A stretch of 64,000 nt of DNA from Tritrichomonas foetus (lineage: Eukaryota; Parabasalia; Tritrichomonadida; Tritrichomonadidae), in contig MLAK01000057.1 in assembly GCA_001839685.1 (NCBI GenBank), forward strand, positions 69,039 to 133,038, in the 5' to 3' direction. Positions 37,993-49,749 of the stretch are shown here, in pieces; the first letter of the stretch is position 1, and every line of letters begins with the position of its first letter. Made by a program: the position numbers and the translations under genes. The notes under the pieces were generated by a model. It did not search any database and was not told where the DNA came from. It saw nothing but the letters and a program-made list of their open reading frames with translations.

Positions 37993-40900
37993 ATGAAGGC
38001 GATTGTGACGGGAATTCTCACATCTGTTTTTGAAGAATATATTAATCCCATTCAAAATTGCCAACTTGATGTTGCAATTTGGCAAGGAAATGCACAACTT
38101 CAAAATGTCACAATAAAATCAACAGCTTTATCATCACATGATTTCCCATTTACTGTTAAAGAAGGTATAATTAAATCAATTTCATTACATTTTCCATGGA
38201 ATGCCATTAATTCAATGCCATGTATTATAGAAATCGATGGAGTAAACCTAGTTGCTAATTTTTCAAAAGAAATTGAAATGAATACTGATATAAAAGTAAA
38301 AGAATCATATTTGAAAGATTTAGAAAATGCTTGTCAAGGAAATGAAGAGTCACAAAATGGAATTTTATCCGGAATTTTCACAACTCTAATTGATAATATT
38401 ATATTTAAAATAAAAAATGTGCATATTCGAGTAGAATTAGAATCAAAAAGTAAGGAATCACAAAAAACTTTTGCAGCTGGACTAATTTTGGAAGATTTTG
38501 AATGTTTTACGATAAATGATAAAGGTGAACAAGCTTTTGTAAATTCTTCAAATATCCGACTTCGAAAACAAATTTATATAAAAGGTTTTTCACTTTATAT
38601 TGACTCAGGAAACAGTCCTTTAAATCAAATAAAACCTATCAATTCCAACCAATCTGATGCACAAGAGCAAAATCAAACGCAAAACAACATGGAAAATGAA
38701 GGAAATAACGAGTCTAATAATGATTTGAACAGTGAAAATGAAGATAATCATGAATATATTTTGAAAGATTTTTCCTTTTCTTCAATATTCACAAGAACAA
38801 AAGACAAAAGTGAGAATAATACAGATTCGAGTAAAGCCACTCCCAATCATACACAAACAGAAATATTGAATCAAATTCCAGATTTTTCCTTTAAATTTGA
38901 TAAAAATCAATTATTAGTGCTAAAAGAATTCATATATCAGCAAAATATGTTTAATATGAGACAAAAATATTTCATTTGTGGTCATCCGCCATCTTTACCA
39001 AAAAGTCAACGATCTTCTGGCAAATGGTGGAGATATATTCATCGATGCACAATTGAAAAAAGGTTTCCAAATCGAATAAAAGTTAATGATGTTATTCAAA
39101 TGCTTAAAACACGCCAAATTTATCATCAACTATGGGAAACTCGTCAAACTTTGACTTTAGAGAATTTTAAAAAGTCTCATCATTATAATATTTTAAAGAA
39201 TATAGAAAGTTCTTTGAATTTGAACACAATTCTATTTCTCCGAAGTTATTCCGAATATAAAATTAAACAAAATTTAAATAAAGACAATTTTAACGAAATT
39301 GTATTCGATCCTGATGAGCTTAATACTTTACTGATCAAAAACTCTACCTTTTCAAGTTTTTTAATGTCAATTGTAATTAATAAATTTAATATTGATATAT
39401 TTGATTTTCAAAATAATTTAAATACATTAGTTGTTGAACCAGTTGTTTCTCTTTCCGTATTAAATATGAATGGAATGTTCACTAAAACAATAGAAAAAGA
39501 TACATCTTTTTCATTTACTTGTAAAAATTTTAATATTTTCACGCCAAATGAAGAAATATTCGGTCAAACAACGTCATCAGAAATTGAAAAACCTATGTTT
39601 TCTTTAACTTATAAAAATTATCCAGCTAAATTAGAAAGGGAAATTGATGTGATTGCAAATTCTCCTTCATTAAACATTGATTTAGATTTGATTTATTCCG
39701 TTACAAATTTATTTTCCAGTCAGACAACTGTATCTTATTCAGTTTCCCCTAAAGAAGAACCTTCCGTTTCGATTCAAAAAAGATGCGAAGAATATCCATT
39801 TATAAAATTGAATGTTGACTTTTTCTCACCAAAAGTTAAATTAGCTAATACTCAACTTACACTTGGATTAGATAACATTAATATTAAGTCTTTCCCAATT
39901 CATGATCGAACCATTCAAAATCAAGAAACACTTTATAGTGATTTTGAATTGCATTTGCAAAACTTATTCATCAACTATGATAAAGATTTAATTTTATATC
40001 CATTTTCAACTTATGTTAAATATTCAACATTAATATCCCCTGTTGAGTCAATCGATCAATATAAAGTCTTTATCGACATGTCAACAATTTCTCTTGAACT
40101 ATCAAAAACAAGCTGTAAGGGACTGTTTCATTCTCTAAATTACCTCATGAAACCAAGATCATTTCAAATTGAATCAATTAATAAAAATAACAATGGCGTT
40201 CAAACTAATCAAAAGAATATAGAATTAACGAAAACTTTTGCATCCTCAGTTAAATTCAAAATTCAAAAAGTAATGCTTAATTTAATTACTATTGGTGAAT
40301 TTAACATCATTGATGTTTCTTCTACAATTGTGATTCATAAAGATTCATCAAATATTGCTTTAAAAGCGTACGAAATTGAATGCTTGAATACTGAGAATAA
40401 ATATATTGAATTTGTCAAAGACACAAATATTAAAAACTTTAAAAATGCTATATCTGGAATTATAGATTTAAGTCCAAATAATAGAATATTTTGTATCGAC
40501 ATCAACAATCCAGTCATTGTAATTGATTTTGAATGGATTGGAAAATGTATTAACTTTTTCAAAAAAGCCAAGAAAACGAACAACACAAATGAAAGCCCAA
40601 GAACATCCAAATTGAACCAAGATACTTCTCAAAATGTTCAAAGTGCTCAACATTTAAAAGCCGGAAATAAAACTGTCAATACTTATGAAATTGTGATAAA
40701 TACTCCTAAATGCATTCTAAATTTACCAACTGTTGATGAAAATGAAAATATTAAAGTTGTATTTGATTTAGAAAAAGTTGGTGTCTTAAATCATCTATTA
40801 TCATTTTCTAACACCAATATTCTAATTAATGAAAGAGTTATTGCGGAAAAAGTTGACTTTAAGTATTCTGAATTATCTGTTTTATGTGATTTTATAGAAT

Positions 40901-43900
40901 TAAATTTAGAGGAAAATGATTATCCACTTTTACTGGAATTGTCTGATTATATAACGAATAAATATGATAAATATTTTTCATCTGATAAAAATTCCATTCA
41001 AATGAATTCACAAGTTGAACAAATCAATAAAAAATCAAATGACTTTTATATAAATATTGGATTAGTCAACATTAATTTGAAAGAAAAATTAGGAATTAAA
41101 TTCGAATCATTTTCCTTGAAAGTTTCGGAAAAAATAGAAATTTCATTAAATGAAATTGAAATCCTCGAAATGTTTACTTATAACGTTATGACAAATTTCA
41201 CATCACTAAGTATCATTAAAGATGGAAATAGTACTTTAATCAATATCTCGCCATCTTCTTGCATCAATTTGGATATTCTGCCAACCCATTTCTTATATTA
41301 TTATTTTGTTGACAAAGACAATCCACATCGAATAAAAGTAGATGAGAAAGTTGATGTTTTACATCAGCGAGAACGTAAAATTCAAATAATTACACAAGAC
41401 TTATGTCTGGAATTAACTGACTTAGGCACTGCAGTGATAAATTCTGTTGCATTGATTTTTGAAATGGGACCAAAAGGATTTCTAATGAAAATAAATGGGA
41501 ATTCTTTATCCATTATGAGAAAGAATAATAAAGTTAATAGTTATGAAAATGATTATTTTCTGATGACAAATTCTGATTTTGCTTTAACTTTTACGAAGCA
41601 ATTAATCAAAATGAGATTAGACAATACTGTGTGTAAATATGATCTGGATGAAATTCTGAAATATGCTAATTTTTCATCTGGAATTTTACATGGAATTGTA
41701 AAAGAAACTGAAGACAAACCAGTTTCTGTTCCTTTGTTTAAATATGATATTCAAATTTCCGAATTAAATGCAAATTTAGAAAACTCTTCAGTTTTTCTCA
41801 AATTCCATAATTTTGTTTTGAAAAACACAGTTCAAGATTTGACTAAATTGTATATCGGATCTGACAGCCTTTCATTCTCCTCTAAACAAGCTAATTTTAT
41901 TAATATTGATTCACCAAAAATCTGTGTGTCGATGACAGTCCGAGAATCTTATCCAAATGTTACTTTAAATAGTAATAATTCAGCAGCTTCTTCTTCGTTT
42001 TCTTTTTCAGATAACTCAATTGATTTTGATTTCTCTGATAAATCAAGTATTAATTCAAGCTCATCAAATTTACTGGATTTAATAATATCAGAAAATAAAA
42101 ACAATTTTTTACATAAAATATCAATTTATTTGCTTTTTGATTTTGTGAGTTTTGATCACAAGAATGAATTTGTAGATGATTTATGTCAAGCAATTATATA
42201 TATGTTTTCTAAAAAGAATAATGAAGAAAAAACCGAAGAATCAAAGAAATATCACTGGGACTTGAAAATTTCTGTGATCATTAACTCTTTATATTTAACT
42301 TTTAACGCGTTGAATAAAATTCTTTTAAATGATTTCAAATATAAAATGTATCATGGTCAGCAATACGTGAATGTGCACTCATTAAAACTACAAGATTTTC
42401 CTGATTTATTATACAATGATTCTTTAAATCACAGCAAAGATGTTTTCACTATGAAAATGGAAGATTCTTTGATGGAATGCTTATTGACTAATTTCACTAT
42501 AAAACTTAACTTTAACTCGGAAATAATTATAAATTTCCTTTCAGAACTTCTTGATTCACCATTTTTATCAATGAACTTTGGAAATAAAGAATATAATGAC
42601 AAACAAACAAACAAGAAACGATTATTTATGAATATTCATTTCTCAAATTTCAAGTTAATTTTAATTAATAGCCTGTTTTCTCTAAATTTGGATCTTTCTG
42701 GTCATTCAATTTTAAGTGATAATCTTCTTCAACTTGTTTTTGATTCACTTTCTTGTTTTTACTCTGAAAATGATATTGTTTTTGAACCAATAATACAAAA
42801 TTTAAATGTTCATTTAGAAAAAGCAAAAGATAATCTTTTTATAATCTTACGAAATTGCAATTTCAATATTAGTCCATCTGACATAATTGATTTTCAAGCT
42901 CTATCTGAAGATATAATGAGATTTTTGCAGCAACAAGCAAATAAATTATTGAATCGGAATTTGAAAAATAAAAATTTTGAAGAAACTCAAGAAAACAATC
43001 AAAGATATCCAATTAATGAACTTAAAATTGTGTTTGATCCCATTATATTTAATTTTTGTGAAGATAACAGGAAAACTAGAATTCCATTTCCATTTATTCG
43101 AGTATCTATACCGCCTGTTGATTTAACTCTGAAACCATGCTCACCAGTAATTGTTATTGATGTAAACAATATTTTAACAGAGATGTTTAATAAGAAAACG
43201 CAGAAATGGGATCTTTTGCACGAATCAATTTCATTATCTGTAAAAATTGAAAATAAAAAGATGATTAAAGTTTCTGTTGTAAGTGGAATGAATTTGGTTC
43301 TTTCAAGTCAAATTCTTAATCAAATCAGAAAGTTCAGCTTTACTCGATCAAAATATGAAATTAAGCCCGAGTATATTATTGAAAATCATTCCAACGATGT
43401 CTGCAACTTTCTCTTTAATGGAAAAAATGAAGTGAAAGTAATGCCAGATAAAATATTTGAATTTTATGATACAAAGAAATTTTTATTTGATAATAGAACT
43501 ATTGTTGATCCCAATCATTTTGTGTCACCTTTATACATTGGTTCCAAATATTCTTTGTCTGTTTTCATTAAGAATGGTTTCCGCTTTTTATCTATTAATT
43601 CGTTTATTTTATTTAAAAATAATACGGACATTTCATTGGTTTTTCAAGGCATTACACAAAACAATCATGAAAATATTGTTGCATTGTATCCGCATTCATT
43701 TTCATCAATTTCCTTGAATTGTAAATCATTTATACTTTATGGTGAAACTCATAGTTTACGCTATGATCCACAGAAAAACCCATCGAAAAGAATAAGTCTT
43801 TTAGCATTAAAAGAAAAAAGAGAAGCATCAATACCAGTATTTGTAGGGAACATCAAATTCATAATGAAAATTAGTCTGAAATTTTCTCAGAAACGAGGTG

Positions 43901-46611
43901 TTTTAGTGTTAAGAATTAGACCAAAATTCACTGTTATTAATTACTTACCTTTTCCTGTTGAATTTGTAATTCCACAAACAAAAACAATAGTTTCGATTCC
44001 ATCAAAATCACATCAATTCTTGAATCATTATGGCTTTGCGGACAATTTTCTATTTCACCTAAAAATTGGTCAAAAAGTGACACGTGATTATCAATTATTT
44101 TTAAATAATGATATTGTAACTATACCTGTTTATTTTAATGATGTTAATGCAATTTCTGTATCACATCAACGAAATGTCATTTCAATAAAGCCGCCGGTTT
44201 TTCTTAAAAATCAAACTAATTTTCAAATTTCGCTTTTTGATAAGAACAATCGAAAAATCTGTAAGATTTTGGAAAGGCAAACTGGAGTTATTGGCCCAAT
44301 TGAATATTTCAATGAAATTCAATCACAAAAAAAAATTATGATTTATTTATCTATTGATGGTTATTCAAAAAGTCATCTTGTTGAAATTGGTGATGATGTT
44401 CAGCCTGTTTTAATGCCTTCTCTTAAATTTTCCGGAATGTTTTTACCTTTATTTTTAAGTGGAAGCTATGATTCTCATGGAACCATTAATTTACAAATTA
44501 ATTATATGATTGAAGTTAAGAATCTAACAAAAAAATATATTTGTCTTCAATCTGTTAATTTACAGAATTGTATTATCGGTATCCCTTTAATTGTTAAATC
44601 CAAGGAAACAATGGCAATTACTTGTGCCTCAAAAATGTTTATATTTAATCTTTCGATTGAAGGTATTAATGAATATACAACCATTTGTTTGCAACAAAAA
44701 GATAAAACCAAATCAATTCACTCAACATTACTCCTAAACGATAAAGAAATGGTTGAAGTTGAGTTTCAGGAGTCTATTAATAGCACAATTTATGTAATTC
44801 TTAGAGAATGCACCTTTCCACAGCCATTAATGATAACTAATTTACTAGAAGATTCCATCATCCATTTACAAGAATCAAGGCTCAAAGTTCTACCAATGTC
44901 CACCAAAATTGTTGCAACTAAATCACTTCCAAATAGCATTAGTGCTAATACCACTAGTTTAACACATCATCACAGTGTTAATTCTAATAGAAATGTAAAT
45001 ACTATTAAAAGTGCCAATCTTTTGTCATTTGTTGTCATGGATGAAAACATCAACGTTAATTTGGAAATTCTTGACTTTCCAATTAAACATGAAATTAGAA
45101 TGAATGATAATTCAATTTTATTGTTTGTAGAAATCCAAAGCTTATCAAATGGCTCACATTTAATTATTGTTTCGCGAAGAATTGAACGATGTAAAAGTTT
45201 TTATGATATTGGTTTGAGTATCGACATTCCAAGATTTTCAATATCTTTAGTTGATGATAAAACAATAGAACTATCTTTATTCACTTTGACAAATACTTCA
45301 TTCAATTTCAATCGAAGTAGAAACATTGATTCATTTTCTGTGTTTATTGACACTATTCAAATTGATGACATGTATCCAGATGTTCCAATTCCAGTTGTTG
45401 CATATAATCGAATTTCGCCATTCATGTCCATGGTTCTTTCTAAAGCAACGAATTCCAACACATCATTTAAACAAGCTTATTTGAAATTAAATGATATGAT
45501 TCTGTATATTGACAGTAACTTTATCTCAGAATTGATATATTTCTTTAAAGGAATTGTTCAATCTGATGGAATTAATCAATATAAGCCCAAAAATATTAAT
45601 ACCAAAAAAACAAAAAGTTCTAAAAACCGTGAAAATCTTGTAAAAAATACTTTTTCATTTGAAATGATTCGAATTGAACCAATAAACTTTAATGTTTCGG
45701 TGAGATTCAAATCAGGAAGAGTTTTACAGCATAACTATGAATCAGATATTCTACAAAAATTCATTCCACCAATTTCGCATGTTGGTTTAACCTTAGATTT
45801 CTTTGAAAAAAAGAATATTTCAGGCACAAGTAATCAAATATCAAGAATTTTAGTTGATAATTATAAGCATAAAATCAAAGCCCATATTATAAGCCTTATT
45901 TTATCAGCACCAGAAGGAATAGTACGATCTGCTTCCGATATTTTACATCAAATTCATGAAGATTCTCATTCATCTCCTGTTACATTGAATAATACACCAT
46001 CACGTTCAATTAGTAGTGGATTTGAATCATTTACAAAAGGATTAGCAAAAGCAGTGACTGGAATTGTGACAGAGCCAATGAATGGTCTTCAAACAAACGG
46101 AGCATCTGGTTTAATAGGTGGTCTTGTTCGTGGTACACTTGGTGTTGTCTTACAGCCCACTGCTGGTCTTTTAGATGCAACAACAGGAATTATTGATGGA
46201 GTTAAAAATGCATTTCAAGATCAACGAAAAGTTGTTCGAGACCCGCGAACATTTTCAAATGGACAAATAATTCCTTATGATAATGTTAGTTCATGGTGTC
46301 AACTTAGCTTTCAACGATTAATTGAAAATTATAATGAAACATTTTCCTATTTTATTAAAGGGAAAACAGGATTTGTTGGAATTACGCAAAATTATTTAGT
46401 TATTTTTGGAGATTATCAAGACAATTTAAAAGTTAAGTACCTAAACAAATTAACAGAAATCAAAAAAGTTTATAACGAAGGGCGTTTATTAAAAGTTGAT
46501 TTTCTTAATGGAAAACAATTGATTGTTGATTGCGAATCACAAGATATAGCCAAAAATTCGGTGGAAACTATCTTTTCTCTGTGTTGTTTTAGTATTATCA
46601 TAAATGTATGA
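37993..46611 (+). CDS. VPS13: VPS13-family bridge-like lipid transfer protein
   Basis: A single uninterrupted frame encodes 2872 residues. The N-terminus is a chorein domain (residues 1-115): a basic-hydrophobic start, then the family signature L-x-V-A-I-W-x-G-x-x-x-L-x-N-V and F-P-W-N. The middle is a long series of beta strands as in the lipid-channel rod. Around 1970-2200 lie strand-rich segments typical of the SHR-binding/VAB region (RPKFTVINYLPFPVEF; MIEVKNLTKKYICL). Near 2660-2750 is the C-terminal amphipathic region with repeated GLxxAVTGIVxxP, GLIGGLVRGTLGVVLQPTAG patterns, followed by a PH-like end. VPS13 proteins move bulk lipid between organelles at contact sites. Length is close to the usual 3000 or so. 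Confidence 0.93.
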   Translation: MKAIVTGILTSVFEEYINPIQNCQLDVAIWQGNAQLQNVTIKSTALSSHDFPFTVKEGIIKSISLHFPWNAINSMPCIIEIDGVNLVANFSKEIEMNTDIKVKESYLKDLENACQGNEESQNGILSGIFTTLIDNIIFKIKNVHIRVELESKSKESQKTFAAGLILEDFECFTINDKGEQAFVNSSNIRLRKQIYIKGFSLYIDSGNSPLNQIKPINSNQSDAQEQNQTQNNMENEGNNESNNDLNSENEDNHEYILKDFSFSSIFTRTKDKSENNTDSSKATPNHTQTEILNQIPDFSFKFDKNQLLVLKEFIYQQNMFNMRQKYFICGHPPSLPKSQRSSGKWWRYIHRCTIEKRFPNRIKVNDVIQMLKTRQIYHQLWETRQTLTLENFKKSHHYNILKNIESSLNLNTILFLRSYSEYKIKQNLNKDNFNEIVFDPDELNTLLIKNSTFSSFLMSIVINKFNIDIFDFQNNLNTLVVEPVVSLSVLNMNGMFTKTIEKDTSFSFTCKNFNIFTPNEEIFGQTTSSEIEKPMFSLTYKNYPAKLEREIDVIANSPSLNIDLDLIYSVTNLFSSQTTVSYSVSPKEEPSVSIQKRCEEYPFIKLNVDFFSPKVKLANTQLTLGLDNINIKSFPIHDRTIQNQETLYSDFELHLQNLFINYDKDLILYPFSTYVKYSTLISPVESIDQYKVFIDMSTISLELSKTSCKGLFHSLNYLMKPRSFQIESINKNNNGVQTNQKNIELTKTFASSVKFKIQKVMLNLITIGEFNIIDVSSTIVIHKDSSNIALKAYEIECLNTENKYIEFVKDTNIKNFKNAISGIIDLSPNNRIFCIDINNPVIVIDFEWIGKCINFFKKAKKTNNTNESPRTSKLNQDTSQNVQSAQHLKAGNKTVNTYEIVINTPKCILNLPTVDENENIKVVFDLEKVGVLNHLLSFSNTNILINERVIAEKVDFKYSELSVLCDFIELNLEENDYPLLLELSDYITNKYDKYFSSDKNSIQMNSQVEQINKKSNDFYINIGLVNINLKEKLGIKFESFSLKVSEKIEISLNEIEILEMFTYNVMTNFTSLSIIKDGNSTLINISPSSCINLDILPTHFLYYYFVDKDNPHRIKVDEKVDVLHQRERKIQIITQDLCLELTDLGTAVINSVALIFEMGPKGFLMKINGNSLSIMRKNNKVNSYENDYFLMTNSDFALTFTKQLIKMRLDNTVCKYDLDEILKYANFSSGILHGIVKETEDKPVSVPLFKYDIQISELNANLENSSVFLKFHNFVLKNTVQDLTKLYIGSDSLSFSSKQANFINIDSPKICVSMTVRESYPNVTLNSNNSAASSSFSFSDNSIDFDFSDKSSINSSSSNLLDLIISENKNNFLHKISIYLLFDFVSFDHKNEFVDDLCQAIIYMFSKKNNEEKTEESKKYHWDLKISVIINSLYLTFNALNKILLNDFKYKMYHGQQYVNVHSLKLQDFPDLLYNDSLNHSKDVFTMKMEDSLMECLLTNFTIKLNFNSEIIINFLSELLDSPFLSMNFGNKEYNDKQTNKKRLFMNIHFSNFKLILINSLFSLNLDLSGHSILSDNLLQLVFDSLSCFYSENDIVFEPIIQNLNVHLEKAKDNLFIILRNCNFNISPSDIIDFQALSEDIMRFLQQQANKLLNRNLKNKNFEETQENNQRYPINELKIVFDPIIFNFCEDNRKTRIPFPFIRVSIPPVDLTLKPCSPVIVIDVNNILTEMFNKKTQKWDLLHESISLSVKIENKKMIKVSVVSGMNLVLSSQILNQIRKFSFTRSKYEIKPEYIIENHSNDVCNFLFNGKNEVKVMPDKIFEFYDTKKFLFDNRTIVDPNHFVSPLYIGSKYSLSVFIKNGFRFLSINSFILFKNNTDISLVFQGITQNNHENIVALYPHSFSSISLNCKSFILYGETHSLRYDPQKNPSKRISLLALKEKREASIPVFVGNIKFIMKISLKFSQKRGVLVLRIRPKFTVINYLPFPVEFVIPQTKTIVSIPSKSHQFLNHYGFADNFLFHLKIGQKVTRDYQLFLNNDIVTIPVYFNDVNAISVSHQRNVISIKPPVFLKNQTNFQISLFDKNNRKICKILERQTGVIGPIEYFNEIQSQKKIMIYLSIDGYSKSHLVEIGDDVQPVLMPSLKFSGMFLPLFLSGSYDSHGTINLQINYMIEVKNLTKKYICLQSVNLQNCIIGIPLIVKSKETMAITCASKMFIFNLSIEGINEYTTICLQQKDKTKSIHSTLLLNDKEMVEVEFQESINSTIYVILRECTFPQPLMITNLLEDSIIHLQESRLKVLPMSTKIVATKSLPNSISANTTSLTHHHSVNSNRNVNTIKSANLLSFVVMDENINVNLEILDFPIKHEIRMNDNSILLFVEIQSLSNGSHLIIVSRRIERCKSFYDIGLSIDIPRFSISLVDDKTIELSLFTLTNTSFNFNRSRNIDSFSVFIDTIQIDDMYPDVPIPVVAYNRISPFMSMVLSKATNSNTSFKQAYLKLNDMILYIDSNFISELIYFFKGIVQSDGINQYKPKNINTKKTKSSKNRENLVKNTFSFEMIRIEPINFNVSVRFKSGRVLQHNYESDILQKFIPPISHVGLTLDFFEKKNISGTSNQISRILVDNYKHKIKAHIISLILSAPEGIVRSASDILHQIHEDSHSSPVTLNNTPSRSISSGFESFTKGLAKAVTGIVTEPMNGLQTNGASGLIGGLVRGTLGVVLQPTAGLLDATTGIIDGVKNAFQDQRKVVRDPRTFSNGQIIPYDNVSSWCQLSFQRLIENYNETFSYFIKGKTGFVGITQNYLVIFGDYQDNLKVKYLNKLTEIKKVYNEGRLLKVDFLNGKQLIVDCESQDIAKNSVETIFSLCCFSIIINV

Positions 46612-46858
46612 ATTATTTTTTCTCTCACTCTAGTTCTTAATTCTTTCTTTTATTATTAAGATCATTATTTATATGAAAATTGAACTCACTATAGCAAATA
46701 TGGAAAATTTTTTAATGAATCGATTTATTTTGGTGATATGACAAAAACTCATCAAAATTGAATTGATATATCGTCCAATTCAAAAACATTTTAATAAAAA
46801 GTTTGTGTGGCATTACTGATTAATATTCAAAAAATAAAATGTTTAATTCAAAAAATCC

Positions 46859-47824
46859 ATGAGTGAAAGAAATGTTTCAAATGACTTGTCCAACGAAAAT
46901 AATTTATCTTTTTTACAAGATGATTCTGATTATACATTGACAAATGAATGTGAGACCAGAATTAATCCCAAAAATAACTTTGATCAAAAATTTGATGAAG
47001 ATTTAAATTTCTCTGTTTTGCAAATAAATAATGAAGAAATTGTCAAACTAGAAAGTATTTTGAATGAAAATCATTCAAAACAAATTCATGATTTAATTTC
47101 AATTTTTTCGAGTTGTTCACAAATTTGTCATGATACTTTTTTGCTTTATTTTAACAAAGTTGTTAATGAATACATATCAGATTTTTCTCAAAAAAAAGGA
47201 GAAGATCGAAAATTTCTAATTATTGAATCATTATTTTTCTTTTTAAACTCAGAAACAATTCGTTTTAATTCTATTAAATCACTCATTTGTATCAAAGAAA
47301 TCTCCAATTGTCAAGGCATTTCTCAATTGTGGAAAATTCTATATGAAACAGGAGATGAATTGACTGCAAATTTCTTAGTTGAATTATATCTCCTTTCTAA
47401 AGAACATAATAAATTTCATAGATTTGTTGAAATGTGTGTTGCACGTTCAAATTATCTAAAAAATAAAAAATTAACAGATCATAAAGAATTGCCAATTTCA
47501 AAATTAATTATGAAAATATTAATGATAAATCATAGCAAAATGAAAAAAGCTGAAGGAAATGAAAATGTTTCGAAAGAAGATGATGATAAAAAACTTGATT
47601 ATTTTTCGATATTTTTTGATGGTTTGAAAGAATATGTTAAGTTAATAGATTTTCCTTCAAATTTGCTGATAAGAATTCAACAAACAATTTTCTCTCTTTA
47701 TTCAATTCATGATTTTATTCCAAACAATGTCAATAATCAGGTGAAAAAAGCTCTTTGGAAACTTTCATTAAAAAACCTTCTTCTTCATTCAGCAATGAAC
47801 TATTTAATGTTCTGTATGAATTAA
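46859..47824 (+). pseudogene. USP-family gene, N-terminal fragment
   Basis: This frame encodes 321 residues of helical sequence, starting at an ATG after an AT-rich leader. It has an acidic, Asn-rich first 60 residues and then paired helices, as in the long N-terminal solenoids of large ubiquitin-specific proteases. The last 25 residues (ALWKLSLKNLLLHSAMNYLM) are out of frame with what follows. At an A6 run, 47744-47749, one extra base would carry the frame into the next fragment. The true coding therefore switches near 47744, and the printed C-terminus to 47824 is a shadow of the next frame. Confidence 0.7.
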
Positions 47825-49749
47825 TTAATCGAGTTGGGAATGATTTTGAAGAAAGTAATCATTTATTTTATTTCTTATTGAATGAAATTTTATTAAATAA
47901 GCACAAATACTTTCATATACCGTCAAAAATATATGAAATTATGGAAATTCTTGTCAAAAAGAATATCGATTTGGCCAATGATATTATTAATAATTTGACA
48001 AATTATAAAATACCTGAAAATGCAGGAAAACTCGAATTTTTAATAAAATATATCACATCATCAAAAGTAAAACGCGGTTTATCTGATCATCACAAATCAT
48101 CGCACATTAACTCTATAATTCAACAAATTTTTAATATTGCTGATTTTAGATATAAAATATTATCTAAGACTAATATTGATGATCAGAATCCAAACAATGA
48201 TTGGTTTATTCAATTACAAAAATTATTGCTTTATTTGTCTGCTTTTCCAACAACTTATATTCAATCTGATGACTTTATTCATTCATGGGAAAAAATGATT
48301 TCTTTAAGAGAAAAAGAAGAAGTTTTACTCAACAAAATTGAAAATAATCCTTATTTTAATGATGAAAATATAGAATCCAGTATTGATGAAAACTACAATA
48401 GAAATGACAACACTTTGCACTCATTAAAAGATAATTTCTATGATGCTGCAGACTTTGCGCAGAAAATTCTAACAATGATTTCTGAAATAGCACCTGAATT
48501 AACCTCTGCTTTTGAAGGTGAAATAATTCGAAGATACAAAGGAATGAATGGAAGTGATCTCAATCTCGAAATTGTTGAACCTTTTAATATTTTAAAGCTT
48601 GATGTAATTAATCATAATTCTCTTTCCGATTCTTTCAATACATTTATATCACCTGAATATCTTGATAATTTTTTAATACGTGGTATTGGACAGTGTGATG
48701 TTGAAAGAAGGAATATGATCAAAAAAATCCCTGAAATTCTTATTATTCAAGAAAAAAGGTTCGAATTGGACAGAAAATCTAAGAAAACCATAAAATATAG
48801 TGATAAATTTATTTTTCCCTCAGAAATTGATCTGAAAAATTTAATTGAAAATAATGATGATTGTCAATCACAACAATCTACCATTTATAATTTAATTGGT
48901 GTTGTCATTCATAGTGGAAATGTCAGTAATGGTAAATACATTTCATGTGTTAAGGATCAAAGTAAAGGTTGGTTTTCTATTGATGAAAAGAAAATTAAGC
49001 CTCTAAGAAATGAAACATTAACGAATTCATCTTTTGGAGGATATAATCAAGTTGACAATTGGGATAACTCGCGCAAACAGAAAGTCACAAAACTAATATC
49101 AAAAAAGAAATGTGCATATCTATTGATTTATAAAAGAAAAGAAGAAATTTATTCTTACAATCTGATAAATGTTTCAGGGAAAAATATTATGAACTTTCAA
49201 AATAATCTACATTTTAATATTTTATCAAAAAATATTGCAGATATTTACAGTGACATAAAGTATATTATATTTCAACATTTACTGTTAAGTCCTCCATTTT
49301 CCAAGTTTTTGTTTAATATTGACTTGTGTATTGAAAACACCAATTCATCAATCAGCTATTTCTATGAATATCTGATGATCATTAGTAGAAACATTCGAAA
49401 CCTCGATTCAATTTCTGAACTTTTCGAGCAGAGTAAATCAATAATAATACAACCTCGAATTGCAACCTTTATAATTTCCAAAGTGGAAAACTTTTATGAA
49501 ATGTGTGTGTTACAAAATGATTATCATACAAGATCTCATTATTTATCTTTAGTTGAAACAGCGCTTCCTTATGCCTCAGAAGAATCTCAACTTTCATTTA
49601 TTGATTCGATTCTAACTTGCATTGCAGAAAATGGAAATGAACTAATGAATCAATGGATGAATTTTGATGAATTTTTCCACCCTCTTTCTTTATTAATCGG
49701 AAAAAAGAATGAAAAATGGGAATCGATTTTATTTGAATTTATTAACTAA
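47755..49749 (+). pseudogene. USP-family gene, catalytic-domain fragment (inactive)
   Basis: This frame has no ATG start of its own and continues the upstream fragment. It carries a ubiquitin-specific protease fold. The first box reads GLSDHHKSSHINSIIQQIFN, where active enzymes have G-L-x-N-x-G-x-T-C-Y-x-N-S; the catalytic cysteine is serine (codon 48100-48102). The second box reads VVIHSGNVSNGKYISC, where the catalytic histidine of G-H-Y is lysine (48934-48936). Other features remain: PEILIIQEKRFE, FPSEIDL, WFSIDE, GGYNQVDNW and AYLLIYKRK. The domain is therefore a pseudo-protease. The frame ends at a TAA (49747-49749) directly followed by open, protein-like sequence. Confidence 0.75.
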
